This document shows positions 12,801 through 23,700 of a stretch of DNA of 64,000 nucleotides, in pieces. The notes beneath the pieces were generated by a model. It was given only the letters and a program-made list of their open reading frames with translations, was not told the DNA's origin and ran no database searches. Source of the stretch: Nissolia schottii (taxonomy: Eukaryota > Streptophyta > Magnoliopsida > Fabales > Fabaceae); contig QANU01062782.1 in assembly GCA_003254905.1 (NCBI GenBank), positions 838,465 through 902,464 on the forward strand, written 5' to 3'. The translations under genes and the position numbers were made by a program. Each line of letters starts with the position of its first letter. Position 1 is the first letter of the stretch.

Positions 12801-15800
12801 CCTCTCTGGATAACTTATAAAGTCCACCTGGTGTTTTCCCTATAAGCATCCTGTATAGGCAAACTATCAATCGTTAAATGATGCGAAGTCATGTATTTTG
12901 CACAATTGGGTTGAGAACTGCTTTTCATCAAAGAAAAGTTTGACAACAACTGCAGAATTCATGGGAAAAAAAATTACACTATTTCAATATTTAACAAATA
13001 ACGCATGGTTGTGATAGGGATGGGGCCTATAATTAATGGGCCTTAGTAGTTAAGAATTAGGATTAGTTAGTCACAGGAAGGTATAAAAGAGGGCGTTAGA
13101 GATGCAGTAGGAATTCAGGAACTAGGGAGAGCAAGGGATCTATAGGATATCCCTACACCATTGTATAACTATTAAAAAATAATACACACTTTCATTTTCT
13201 TGTTCTAATCTAGTCCAATTCTATCAGGTTATAATAACACCACATGTTAACCCATAAAAAAAGAAAGAAGAATATGTATTGAGCACCAAGAGACATTACT
13301 AATTAGATTAATTGACAGTGCAGTACGTTTGTCAGAATGGAAAGATCAATAAAAGGTAGAAAGAATTATTGACAATTTGAACATCATGCTAAGATATATA
13401 TCAATACTTATATGGACATAATTTCTAATCTCTAGCTTATGATAAAGGAGTTAAAAGGAAATTTTATCAGTGCAATCAAAGAACAAAAGATGATTTTGAT
13501 TTTTTTTTTTTGTGGACAATAGATTTTAAGAATTTGTTATGAAAACAAAAAATACTTCTGTTACCATTGATATGGAAAAGGTGCATGACATGATTACACT
13601 TCCCGTTTTATCAAGTATTACTTGTAAATTTAGCCTAGGTCATAAAAGGTTGACGATTATTCAATGAACAATTCAATAAATCATGTGAATTTAAAGAGAC
13701 CTGAAATATGACCGAACTGTTACATCTTCATAGAAAAGATCTCTAGATTTCCATGTATACCCAACAGATGCTAATATTGCATCACCAGTTATATCTTGCC
13801 CAGACAAGTAACTTGCTCTTAAATTTAGAGGTCCTTCAAGTCGAAGGATTTCTTTTCCATTCGGCAATTTAGAACATTGATCCAGCATATAAGATTTTGG
13901 AGCAGCAAAGAACAACCTTGTCTCTGAAGAAGCTTTACCCAAATTCCTGTCAATTCAAGAATATATTATTAAGCAATCATCTAAACTAAGAGGCTTTTCT
14001 GAAATTTAATTTTACCTTGAAATCAGAACATTGGCGGCATCTTCAAAACCAAGTTCATTTGCAATGATGTCAAGGTAGTAATCTTTTAAAGAAATATGAA
14101 GAGTCACTGCTTCAACAGATTTTTCCACTGAACTAGGAATGTGTACAGCAGCAACCTGAATATGTTCTTGCGAAACATCTTGTTTCATTAATGACTCTAT
14201 AATATCTTCTGGGTACGGACTCTGCTTTCTAATCCAGAGATTCTGTTCAGAAGTAGAAAGAAACCCAGATAACTTTGTAGTGGCCTTTATTATGTACGAA
14301 ATAACCAAAAATGGATTTGATTCCACCTCGGGATCAATACATTTACACAAGCTACAAAGCTTTGCATCATAGATGGCAATGACAGAAACAGGAAGTGATC
14401 CACAAAGGTCACCTTTCCTCCACAAAGCTGCTCCAATGTGACCACTAAGTGGGTGACCACTAAGTGGGTGACCACTAAGTGGGTTCAGGGAGGAAAGAAA
14501 CTATAGAAATGTCAAATGGAAAAGAAAAACGGCATCAGCTTGAATCAAAATTCATTAACAGATGACACTAGAACAACATTAAGTCAACCACACTAAATTT
14601 GCTTTTGACTAATTTGTCACCAATACCATGATGCAGAACCAAAATAATTGTAAAAATCATACCTAATGAAAATTAAAGGAGGAGAAAAAAATAATCACAA
14701 ATAAAATAGATATTAAAGAGAGAGAATTCATAGATTTAAATGTTTTCTAACAAGAAATATCCAACAACTTTTGGAGATAAGATCCAGCTTAAATCATTAT
14801 TTGCATGCCACTAAACAAGTTGGTAATTAGGGGTCATTAGAATATAAACATTTTATTTAAACCTTTGTCATTTTTTGTTTGGACAAAAAAACCTCCATCA
14901 TTTTACAGTAGAAGACTTAGTGTTTTCAACTTCATACATGATATAGGACCATACAAGATGATTACTTGTAGTAATCACATTTAATATTCCTAGCATTCAC
15001 TACAACAAACCTTAATATTCAATAACTTGAAATCTCTAGAAATTGAAATTTGCAACTTCTAAATACAAATATTAGGAGGGGAAAAAAAAAACATAAGGAT
15101 GGGCAATTGGTGGCAAAAACAAATTGGATATTCTTGTCGTTAGCCAACTAAATACAAGAAAATATTAAGGAACTGCAGTGCCCTTAATAGACTTATTTTT
15201 CATAATTAAAAATAGACATAACTTCGTACACATGCTTAAAACTGCTTAAAATCCAAATAGATTACCTACTTCTTCTGAAAATAAGTACTGTATTCGAGCA
15301 ACTAAACTTTCCCATGCTTCCTGTGGAGTGGGATTAGTAGTCTCATGATGGATGCCAAGCTGCAGTAGAATAATTAATAGTTGTGAAAGTTAAAATGCCA
15401 TAATCCTTCAATAGACAAGTAAACACTTAAAATAGCAGGTATAACATTATAAAGCCAGTTCGCTTGGAACAGTAAGAATTTATAAGAAAATACTATCTAA
15501 ATAGAAAGCATACATGTGAAATAAGTTGGAGGGAGAGACACTCTTCCCCACTTCGACCACCGTCATCTAAAAAGTGGCACTTGTAAAGAGACATATAAAA
15601 CTATTCATCTGCCTCTACCCAACAACTTAAGCTTTTGGGGGAGATTGTTTTTGAAATGGTGTCAAAGCTACTATGACCAAGAGGTCTAAAGTTTGATCCC
15701 TGCGATCCTCATTTTTTGGAGGAAAAAAAAAAATCCACACTACAACCCAAAAGAACTCTTGCATGAGGGGGCATGTAAAGAGACATATAAAACCATTCAA

Positions 15801-16186
15801 TTGCCTCTATCCAAAAACTTAAGCTTTTGGGAGAGAAGATTCTTGACAAAACTAAAACTAGAAAATATAGTGAAATTCAATAATTCGCACACTAATTGAA
15901 AATACGTTAATACCTTCTCTATAGCCATCTCTGCTGCAGATTGCTCTGCATTCTTCTTTTTCCTAAAGGTCCCTGATACGACTGAAAGTTCTGGAAGCTG
16001 TAAAATGCATCGATAAAGGCAGGGTCCTGCCTGGGGAATACTTAATCCAGGACATTCAGTTTGACGACACTCCTTCACTTCCTCTACCGTGTAGCAAGCC
16101 TTGTCGCCAAAATTTTGGTGTATTATAGCCTTTGGTGTAAGGGTTTTTTTTTTTTGTGCAACAGTAGGAAGTTCTTTGGTTTCCAT
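9875..16186 (-). CDS. HEN1: HEN1, small-RNA 2'-O-methyltransferase
   Basis: HEN1 methylates the 3'-terminal 2'-OH of both strands of miRNA and siRNA duplexes, protecting them from uridylation and decay. Nine coding exons join in phase: 16186-15914, 15359-15270, 14500-14016, 13946-13701, 12850-11931, 11827-11676, 11601-11485, 11114-10977, 10315-9875. Total 953 aa; Arabidopsis HEN1 is 942. Exon 1 carries the first double-stranded RNA binding domain (KKKTLTPKAIIHQ to KKKNAEQSAAEMAIEK). Exons 3-4 cover the La-like region. Exon 5 carries the FKBP-like domain and exons 6-9 the methyltransferase. The SAM motif is DFGCGSGS (residues 724-731). E807, E810 and H811 (EVIEHM) plus the second His of NHDH (about 876) fit the Mg ligands known in Arabidopsis. 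The ATG at 16186-16184 (METKELP) matches the family start; an upstream AG at about 16213 suggests a leader intron. Residues 128-142 hold an unusual triplicated PLSGH. Confidence 0.95.
13012..13226. mobile_element. Solo LTR in HEN1 intron 4
   Basis: A 215-bp block opens TGATAG and closes CTATCA. It is flanked by ggttg and ggtta, a 5-bp duplication matching at four positions. It holds a TATAAAAGAGGG promoter-like motif. No second LTR, primer site or coding part is nearby, so it looks like a solo LTR, Copia-like or from a miniature element. It is an old fossil, judged from the diverged flanks. Confidence 0.5.
14438..14482 (-). repeat. Three perfect 15-bp tandem units inside HEN1 exon 3
   Basis: The unit gtgaccactaagtgg (plus strand) occurs three times head to tail at 14438-14452, 14453-14467 and 14468-14482. 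On the coding strand this gives PLSGH three times in frame (about residues 128-142). The unit holds the near-palindrome CCACTTAGTGG. Two units add ten residues between the first RNA-binding domain and the La-like region. Confidence 0.9.
15582..15848 (+). mobile_element. Miniature LTR retroelement (TRIM-type) in HEN1 intron 1
   Basis: Two direct repeats of 75 bp (15582-15656 and 15774-15848) each start TGTAAAGAGACATATAAAAC and share AACTTAAGCTTTTGGG. Immediately after the first comes TGGTGTCAAAGCT, resembling the initiator-Met tRNA primer site TGGTATCAGAGC. A GAGGGGGCA polypurine-like tract precedes the second. The interior is only about 117 bp and non-coding. This is the layout of a TRIM element: it looks whole in parts but is diverged and old. 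Flanking 5-mers agree poorly. Confidence 0.6.
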
Positions 16187-17927
16187 GAGAAAGCTCAGAA
16201 CATATTCTATCCTTGAAAACAAAAGATTAAATTTAGACCATCCAAAAACTGGGCTATCTTCTACATACTTGAAATATGATAACAGATCAGCAGTAAAGAG
16301 TAAACTGCTTCTATAATTGTAACTAGCATAAAATCTAGATAGTACAGTTAAATGACACCTTTGTAAGCCTTCCCATTTACTTGAAGGGAAAGTAAAAAAA
16401 ATATACCATGGCTAACAAAATGGGAGTCGAATTGTGAATTGAACCATATCGTGAATCGTAAGATTCATGATAAATAATTAGAAATAGCATACAAATATTT
16501 TTCATGCAAAGAAAAAAGAAAACTATATATTAGCATTTTATAGTCCAAAAGCTCATTGTATAACTAATAAACTGAGTGAGCGAGAGACTGTGATACCCCT
16601 ATTTCAAAAGAACAGAAATTAAGCAATGGAATAGTTAAAATGGTGCACTTAGTAACACCTCTTTAGTTCATTTCATTTAACAATTTAAGCATCTTTGACT
16701 ATTTTAATATTCCCAATGAGAATGGGTGAAGAATAGTTCAGTAAAAAAAAAGGTAATGAATCCCTGAATTGTGATTGCACTGAATCATACATTCATCGCA
16801 AGACAGTTTCATACTCATCTATGATTTTATGCATGATACAAATTGCTAGCATGGCAACTCATATCCCACCGATTCGAATTGTGAATCATAAAATTTTGAT
16901 AACCGCAATATATACAACTGAAGGGTGAGCAGAATGCATTGCATCAGAACCTTTTTTATTTATAAATTTATTCAGCAACAGAAAGTAAAATCAAACCCCC
17001 ATTTACAAGTATGGGAAAAAAATTTTAAAAAATAGTGATAATAGTGAATAACGCCAATCTTTCCAGAAACCAACCACGGGTAGTTCTCAAAAAAGTAAAA
17101 CAAGAAAAAAAAAAAACTAAAAAGCTAACAACCAGAATTTATAAGCAAAAGGCAAGTCATTTTAAAATGCACAAAGAGCTATGGGACTCCACACATATTT
17201 TGTGATAACAGCGGGAAAGAAGGGAAACAAAAATCGACAAGGTCAGCCGATTATCATCATAACCAACAAAAGCAACCGCAGTGTGCAAAATTGGAACCAG
17301 AATATTTTTCTTGAAAAAAAAAAACAAAAATTAAAAAAATTAAAAAAGCGTCGTTTTGCAGCCAATTAAGTTGAAATGGCGAATTATCAAAACTCAGGAT
17401 ACCGAACCGTTTAAACAAGTTGTCGGCTTTCCGAACTCCCATGAACGATGATCGTAACAAACCAAAACGATTCGAACGAAAGCGCAGAAGGAAGAGTGGG
17501 AGGAATCAGAGTTCATAAACAAGTTGACAATGTAATATGTGAAAAGCACATTGAAGAAAATCACATTAAAAAATATGCAAAAAAGAAAGAAAAGAAAAAA
17601 GGGGGAAGGGGAAAAGGGGAAGGGAGAGTGATGGGTACCCGGAGACTTCAGCTGGGTGGAGTGGAGAGACAATTTGGGGGGGGGGGTTTCGGACAGTGAC
17701 GGTTCAGAGAAAAGGACTGTGAAAGAATATAAATAAGAAAGACGAAACGGTGCAAGAACAAAGAGGCAAAGGTTTTAGAGTGGGGTTTTGGTTCACTTGG
17801 TCACTGCCAAGTCATGCGATGCCTTCTGCTCTAAGTTTAAAAAAGTCTTCTTTGTTATTAAATAAAATAAATAAATTTTAACAATCACATTTAAATATGT
17901 ACATTTTCATGTGTGCAACCCACTAGT
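16187..17927. other. HEN1 upstream region and probable leader
   Basis: The minus-strand promoter and a spliced 5' leader probably lie here: TTTTCAAG ends just upstream of the ATG, at about 16213. The stretch 17570-17700 is purine-rich on the plus strand (G/A runs, then a G10 tract at about 17677), typical of CT-rich plant leader DNA on the minus strand. No other gene is recognised. Confidence 0.4.
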
Positions 17928-17937
17928 TAAAATTATG

Positions 17938-19262
17938 AGTCGTTGCACACTTGGTGCACCCCGGCAACAATAACTACCCACGGTGTCTGCGAAACCATTT
18001 CTCACCTTTTACATTTTGCACTATTTCTCACGACTTTTCTCTTTCAAGAGCTCTTGCAACCTAATTATTTCTTCATTAGTTTCTCTATTTATCTTTCGTT
18101 TTGTCCATCTTTATGTTCAAAGTCCATCAAATACTTTCCTCTATTGTGTGTGTATATATATAACGATTATGTCATATTGTTTAATAAGGTTAGATCTGAG
18201 TTTACAAAAAGATTGTGCCTTAAATAACAAAAAGTTTAGGTCTTTTACTTTGGTAAGGTTGTATTTATTTTCATCAAAGGGTTTCTATGTATATATAAAG
18301 AACGGTTGGGGTCTGAGTTCACGAAAAGGTTGTGTCTAAGTATAATAAAAGGTTGTGCTTGTTTATTTAAACTGGTTGTATCTCAAATAACAAAAAGGTT
18401 GTATCTGTTTATTTAAACTAGTTATGTCTCAAACAACAAAAAGGTTAGGTCTTTTACTTTGGTAAGGTTGTGTCTGTTTTTTACAAAAGGGTTTCTATAT
18501 ATATATATAAAGAACGGCTAGCTCTGAGTTCACGAAAAGGTTGTGTCTATTTTCATCAAACGGTTTCTATATATATATAACAGTTAGGTCATGTTATTTT
18601 ATAAGGTTATGTCTGAGTTCACTAAAAGGTTGTGTCTAAGTATAATAAAAGGTTGTGTCTGTTTATTTGAACTAGTTGTGTCTCAAACAACAAAAAGGTT
18701 AGGTCTTTTACTTTAGTAAGGCACAACCATCTTATTATAAGAGACCTAGCCTTCATTTATTTTGGATTTAACCATTGTTTATCTTCAGACACAACCGTTG
18801 TTGATCTTTAGACACAATCTTTGTTTATCTTTAGACATAATCGTCTTGTATTATAATTACCTTCCAACAATGTAGGTTGGAGCAGCGCCGTCATAACATA
18901 GTTGAAACTATCTAACAACAACTCTATAAACGACGGCTCCTTGCCAAATAAATTTAATGGATTCGTCGTCAACGAGTCCATGACGCAGAACAAAGATGAA
19001 AAACGAACAGAGAAGAAAACACAGGGATAAAAAACGAACAAGTAACAACTATATCGAAGAGCAAACAAACAAGAAAATGCAGAGCAAAGCTAGAGCAAGA
19101 CACAGAGAGAGAGAAAACACAAAGAGATGAAGGAGGCGGTTATCTCGAAGAAGGAGCGTGGTTCGTTAGGGTGAGTCATTTGCTGACTCAGCCGCAGGTT
19201 TTATAAAATAGGGTGAGTGTGCAATAGGTGTGCAAGGATTGGGTGTGCAAGAATAATTATCC
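17938..19262. mobile_element. Putative non-autonomous transposon with 10-bp target duplication
   Basis: The direct repeat taaaattatg stands at 17928-17937 and 19263-19272. Just inside both ends are clusters of TTGCACAC/GGTGCACC in inverted orientation (left TTGCACACTTGGTGCACC; right GGTGTGCAAGGATTGGGTGTGCAA). The interior of about 1.3 kb has no transposase and carries imperfect tandem units. A 9-11 bp duplication points to a Mutator-like element, but the terminal repeats are short and irregular. Confidence 0.45.
18180..18725. repeat. Imperfect tandem repeats, AAAGGTTGTGTCT type
   Basis: Motifs such as AAAAGGTTGTGTCTAAGTATAA, TTTATTTAAACTAGTTGTGTC, CAACAAAAAGGTTAGGTC and GTTTCTATATATATAAAGAACG recur in the same order several times (for example at 18281, 18491 and 18562). 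They form a degenerate higher-order array inside the 17938-19262 element. No coding frame is conserved among units. Confidence 0.65.
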
Positions 19263-19315
19263 TAAAATTATGGGTTAAGTTAGTCCATTTTTATATAAAT
19301 AGATTAATCTTTTTA

Positions 19316-19613
19316 GGGTTAATTAAGTTTTTAGTCTCTGTAATATGAAAAAGTTTGGTTTTAGTCTCTCATGACAAATTTTAGTCCTTGTAAAATGTGA
19401 AAATTTGATTTTGGTCCCTGTGGACGGTTGGTGATGGAGGGTGATGATGTGTCAGTTAATCCGTCATCAGGGGCCATTTCTACATTACCGTCCATTACCA
19501 ACCGTCCACAGGGACCAAAATCAAATCTTAACAATTTACAGGGACTAAAACTTGTCATTAGGGACTAAAATCAAATTTTTTCATATTACAAGGACTAAAA
19601 ACTTAATTAACCC
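19316..19613. mobile_element. Palindromic MITE with 9-bp target duplication
   Basis: A 298-bp element begins GGGTTAATTAAGTTTTTAGTC and ends with its complement GACTAAAAACTTAATTAACCC. The inverted repeat extends inward almost to the centre (GGTCCCTGTGGACGGTTGG / CCAACCGTCCACAGGGACC). It is flanked by the perfect 9-bp repeat atcttttta at 19307-19315 and 19614-19622. A 9-bp duplication suggests a Mutator-type MITE. A short reading frame inside is spurious. Confidence 0.85.
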
Positions 19614-19622
19614 ATCTTTTTA

Positions 19623-20734
19623 TCAAAGGTATTATTCTCCAAGCATATGTTTCGAGTCCTCGACAAATGTCTGGGATTTGGTTTTGGTTCATAAAAAGTT
19701 GTTATTTTGTTATTGGGTCAAACTTATCAGAAATTATCTGATTTTAGTTATTGCTATTAGTGAGATTCTGTGGTTTTAGTTATTGTCGTTAGTAGAACTT
19801 TATTAATGGTTGATGTGACTAATAGAGTGCAACATTAACAATGTTATGTGAGCAAAATAAGCACACTCGATTCAAAACCCAACTCAAACGTGACCCATAA
19901 CATATTATTTGACCCGATTTTGGGTGTTGGGTGGATCATGACTAGATTATGGATCATGAATTTATTTTCCTTACATGACACTATTAGCGTGACACTCTGT
20001 AGTAGTTATTAGTCTTACAAATAACAACTATTAAAACCACGTAAAGTTTAGTTTTTGGTCTCACTGTATATCTACCACAAAATAAGCATGTAACCCCTTC
20101 GCGTATTATAAGTTTATTTAGGTTTAATTTGGTAAAGCTGTTTTAGAAATTGCTATTGCTCTCAAAAAGCACAATCTAATTTTTGTGTTTAGTAAATGAA
20201 AAAGTTAAATAACTTTTGCTATTGGCTTTTGAGAATTAAATGTGGTATTGAGAACTAGATTTTTTTAAAGTTTGTTATGATTCTTCAAATTTAAAAAATT
20301 CAAATAATTTTAAACTTTTATAAATTTTTAATTTTGTAATTTAATAATTAATGAAACATTAAAATACAAATAGTTTGTTTACTATTTATATTTATTATAA
20401 TTATTTTATATTGTAAGAACAACTTAAATTAACGATATATTTATCGAACATCATTTTTATGACATGTAACAATTTTTGAATTATTTTACTAGACAATATT
20501 ATTATAATTTTTCAAAATAAACTTCTAGAATATATTTGATTGTTGATACATGAGATACTAAAACACAAAATCCTATTTAAATAAAAAGACAAATACAAAA
20601 TTTTATGTGTCAAAAAAAAAAATTAATGTACTTTGTTATAACTTCTTCTTGCTAAAACCTTTTTTCTTGCCAATTTTACCAATAACATATTTTTATCCCA
20701 CGTGGTTACCATCACCTGCAACCGTAATCGGAAG
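19623..20734. other. HDH upstream region
   Basis: AT-rich spacer and the probable promoter and leader of the histidinol dehydrogenase gene. No clear TATA box or first exon could be picked with confidence. The frame leading into the HDH start is open back to 20642 but contains no in-frame ATG. Confidence 0.4.
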
Positions 20735-23700
20735 ATGATGAAGTCGTATAGATTGTCAGAGCTGAGAGATGCTGAGCTTCACAGCCTTAACGCTCGCCCT
20801 CGCATCGATTTCTCTTCCGTTTTCGCTCTGGTCAGTGTTCATTTCCCTCTTTTTTTTCTTCTCTGTTTTCGAATGAAGTTGAATCCATCATTTTCACATT
20901 CGCGCTTTTGCAATTGCAGGTAAACCCCATTGTTGACGACGTTCGCAAAAGAGGCGATGCCGCTGTTAAAGAGTTTGTGCTTCTTCATTCTTTATTCCTT
21001 TTCTCTGTGTTTGTGTTTTTTTTTTTTAAAGGAATTTATTAGCTATGCGTCAATACCTGAACTTTGTGTTTTTTTTTGGTAGATATACTCGGAGCTTTGA
21101 CAAGACTGAATTGGAGAATATAGTCGAATTTGTGTCGGAGCTCCCTGATCCAGTGGTAGGTTTATTTGTTTAATTTCGGTTGAAATTGAAATTCTGCAAC
21201 TTGTTGTGAACTTGTGATCACCTTTTGTGGTTTGAGGGAGTCAATGCATGCTGTTTTGCTTTAGGATATTGGTTTTATGTTCTTAATTTCTTTGGTCTTT
21301 GTGCATTGTAGCTCGATGCGGCTGTTAAGGAAGCTTTTGATGTGGCCTATGGCAATATATATGCATTTCATGCTGCTCAGAAGACACCTGAAAGAGTTGT
21401 TGAGAATATGAAAGTATGCCACTCCAATGCTTTTATTATATTGCTTCTGAGCTGGGCTGTGTTGTGAACAAACTGGGGCTCGAAGAGTCGTCCTTGGGCT
21501 GAATTGATACTATTGCCAAAAATAAAACAGAAGGAATTGGGTTGAGCTATTGCTTGAGTGTTAGGATCTTATTCTAAAATTTATTCATGTTTCATTAAGT
21601 AAAAAATTCAAACAGTAATTTTTTTTAATCTGTGGATATTTTTAGTGGCATGCTTTAGTTAAACTTGGTGCATGCAACTTTGTTCTGGTAAAGCTCAATA
21701 ATCCTAGAAAGATCAAATGAATAAATGGAAGATTTTTTCTGGTTTTGGATGCATGTCAAGTCATTTCATTATCATGCTTATGTGTTTGTTCGTTCTTGGG
21801 GTGTTACACTGATGTTTTGTTAAGTCAATCTTCTGAGTTTTCTGAAAATGTCAGGGAGTCCGATGCAAGCGAGTTGCAAGAAGTATTAATTCTGTGGGTC
21901 TTTATGTTCCAGGGGGAACTGCTGTATTACCTTCAACAGCTTTGATGCTTTCTATTGTAAGTTGAATCGATATTTCATTAGCTCTTTGGTATTGGTCACC
22001 ACCCTATAATTGCATCATGATTATTGATGTTCATTTTTCAGATTTAGCTGACGTTTAATTGATTTTGATACCAGCCTGCACAGATTGCTGGCTGTAAAAC
22101 TATTGTTCTTGCAACTCCCCCATCTCAGGATGGTACTATATGCAAGGTACTTTCCCATATTGTATAATAAATATAACTATGATGTTAGTATATTTTATTT
22201 AACCAACGTTTTCCTGCAGGAGGTTCTGTATTGTGCAAAGAAAGCTGGGGTGACTCACATTCTCAAAGCTGGAGGAGCTCAGGTTTGAAGCATGATAATA
22301 TGACAACAGTTGTATCTGGCTCTGTAATTCGAGTTCAATATCCTTGTATTTAGCTGTATGTTTTTTTATTTGTATTATAATATTTATGAATGAAACAATG
22401 ATTAATATGGCATTCTTCTCCATTGCAGGCCATATCTGCTATGGCTTGGGGAACAGAAACTTGTCCCAAGGTGGATCTTCTCATTATTATCACATTTGTT
22501 TTCCTGGATTTTCCATTCAAATTACTTTTTGTGGTGATTAAACTGAGCTTTATTCCTCTCTTAGTATTACATGTGATATCTGTATGGATTTTATTTATTT
22601 ATTCTTATTCTATGTAACTGCAAATTCATGATTAGATATGGCAAGCAAAATTCTCATATGGTTTCTGAATTTCGATAGGTTGAATATCTTGTGTATTCTT
22701 AATTTGTGGTTAATTATTTGAATACACTAGTACTGACTTAATAATTTTCTTATATTGGAGTCGTAAAGAATATATTAAATGTATTATGCAACATAGAACA
22801 TGGTAATAATTATTTGAAGTACAACCTTGTTCTCTGACAAAGTTCTTTTTAAGTTTTTGCATAATTTTTTTATTGTGACTTTTTTAGGATGCTTTTGTAG
22901 GTTGAGAAAGTTTTTGGCCCTGGAAACCAGTACGTCACAGCTGCAAAAATGATACTGCAAGTAAGCTTCGAATCTGTATCTATATTACATTTCAAACTTC
23001 AGATCTTGTAATTTTTCCTGCTTCATGTTACTGTTCAAAATCTTCTGCAGAACAGTGAAGCCATGGTTGCAATTGACATGCCAGCTGGTCCATCTGAAGT
23101 TTTGGTCATTGCTGACAAGCATGCAATTCCTCGCCATGTAGCTGCTGATTTACTTTCCCAGGTTTAATGAGTTTTAAAATGCTTCTATTCACATTACAGG
23201 CATGTATTTATATTCATTTAATTGATTATATATATTTTTTCATCCTCTTAGAATGGCACTTCATTCCTCTGTTGTAATTTATTAATTATACATTATGCTA
23301 AATGCTTCTACTTTTACATTTTGATGTTAACTATTCCTAAACCCGATCAGGAATATGAATATGATAAGCATCATAAGCACCTTATGATAGATGACACTTG
23401 AAGAAATTTCTCTTGCAACCAATTATTTAAGTCCAAAATGTGATAAACTTGTTTTATTTAAAAAAATAAAGCAGTGTCGAGTATCAATAAGTTCTTTGTA
23501 AGGACTGGTATCAATCGATAAATTGCTAGCTGAAATACTTGGAAATTTTATTAATGATCCAGCGAAATTCCAGAGGGGAATTTGCTGAATAATTCAGTAC
23601 AATAGATGGCTGTTAGCCGAATTAGCAGTGGCTGAAAATAGATAAAACAATCCTGGGAATATAGGCTCCCTTTGGCCTCCTAGTTCCTAATCCAATTTCT

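Noticed and set aside
17448-17699. 83-codon Lys/Gly-rich frame
   Set aside because: Comes from the purine-rich tract opposite the likely HEN1 leader; no family resemblance.
19361-19558. 65-codon frame in the palindromic MITE
   Set aside because: It lies within the inverted-repeat arms and exists only because of the repeat; no protein family resemblance.
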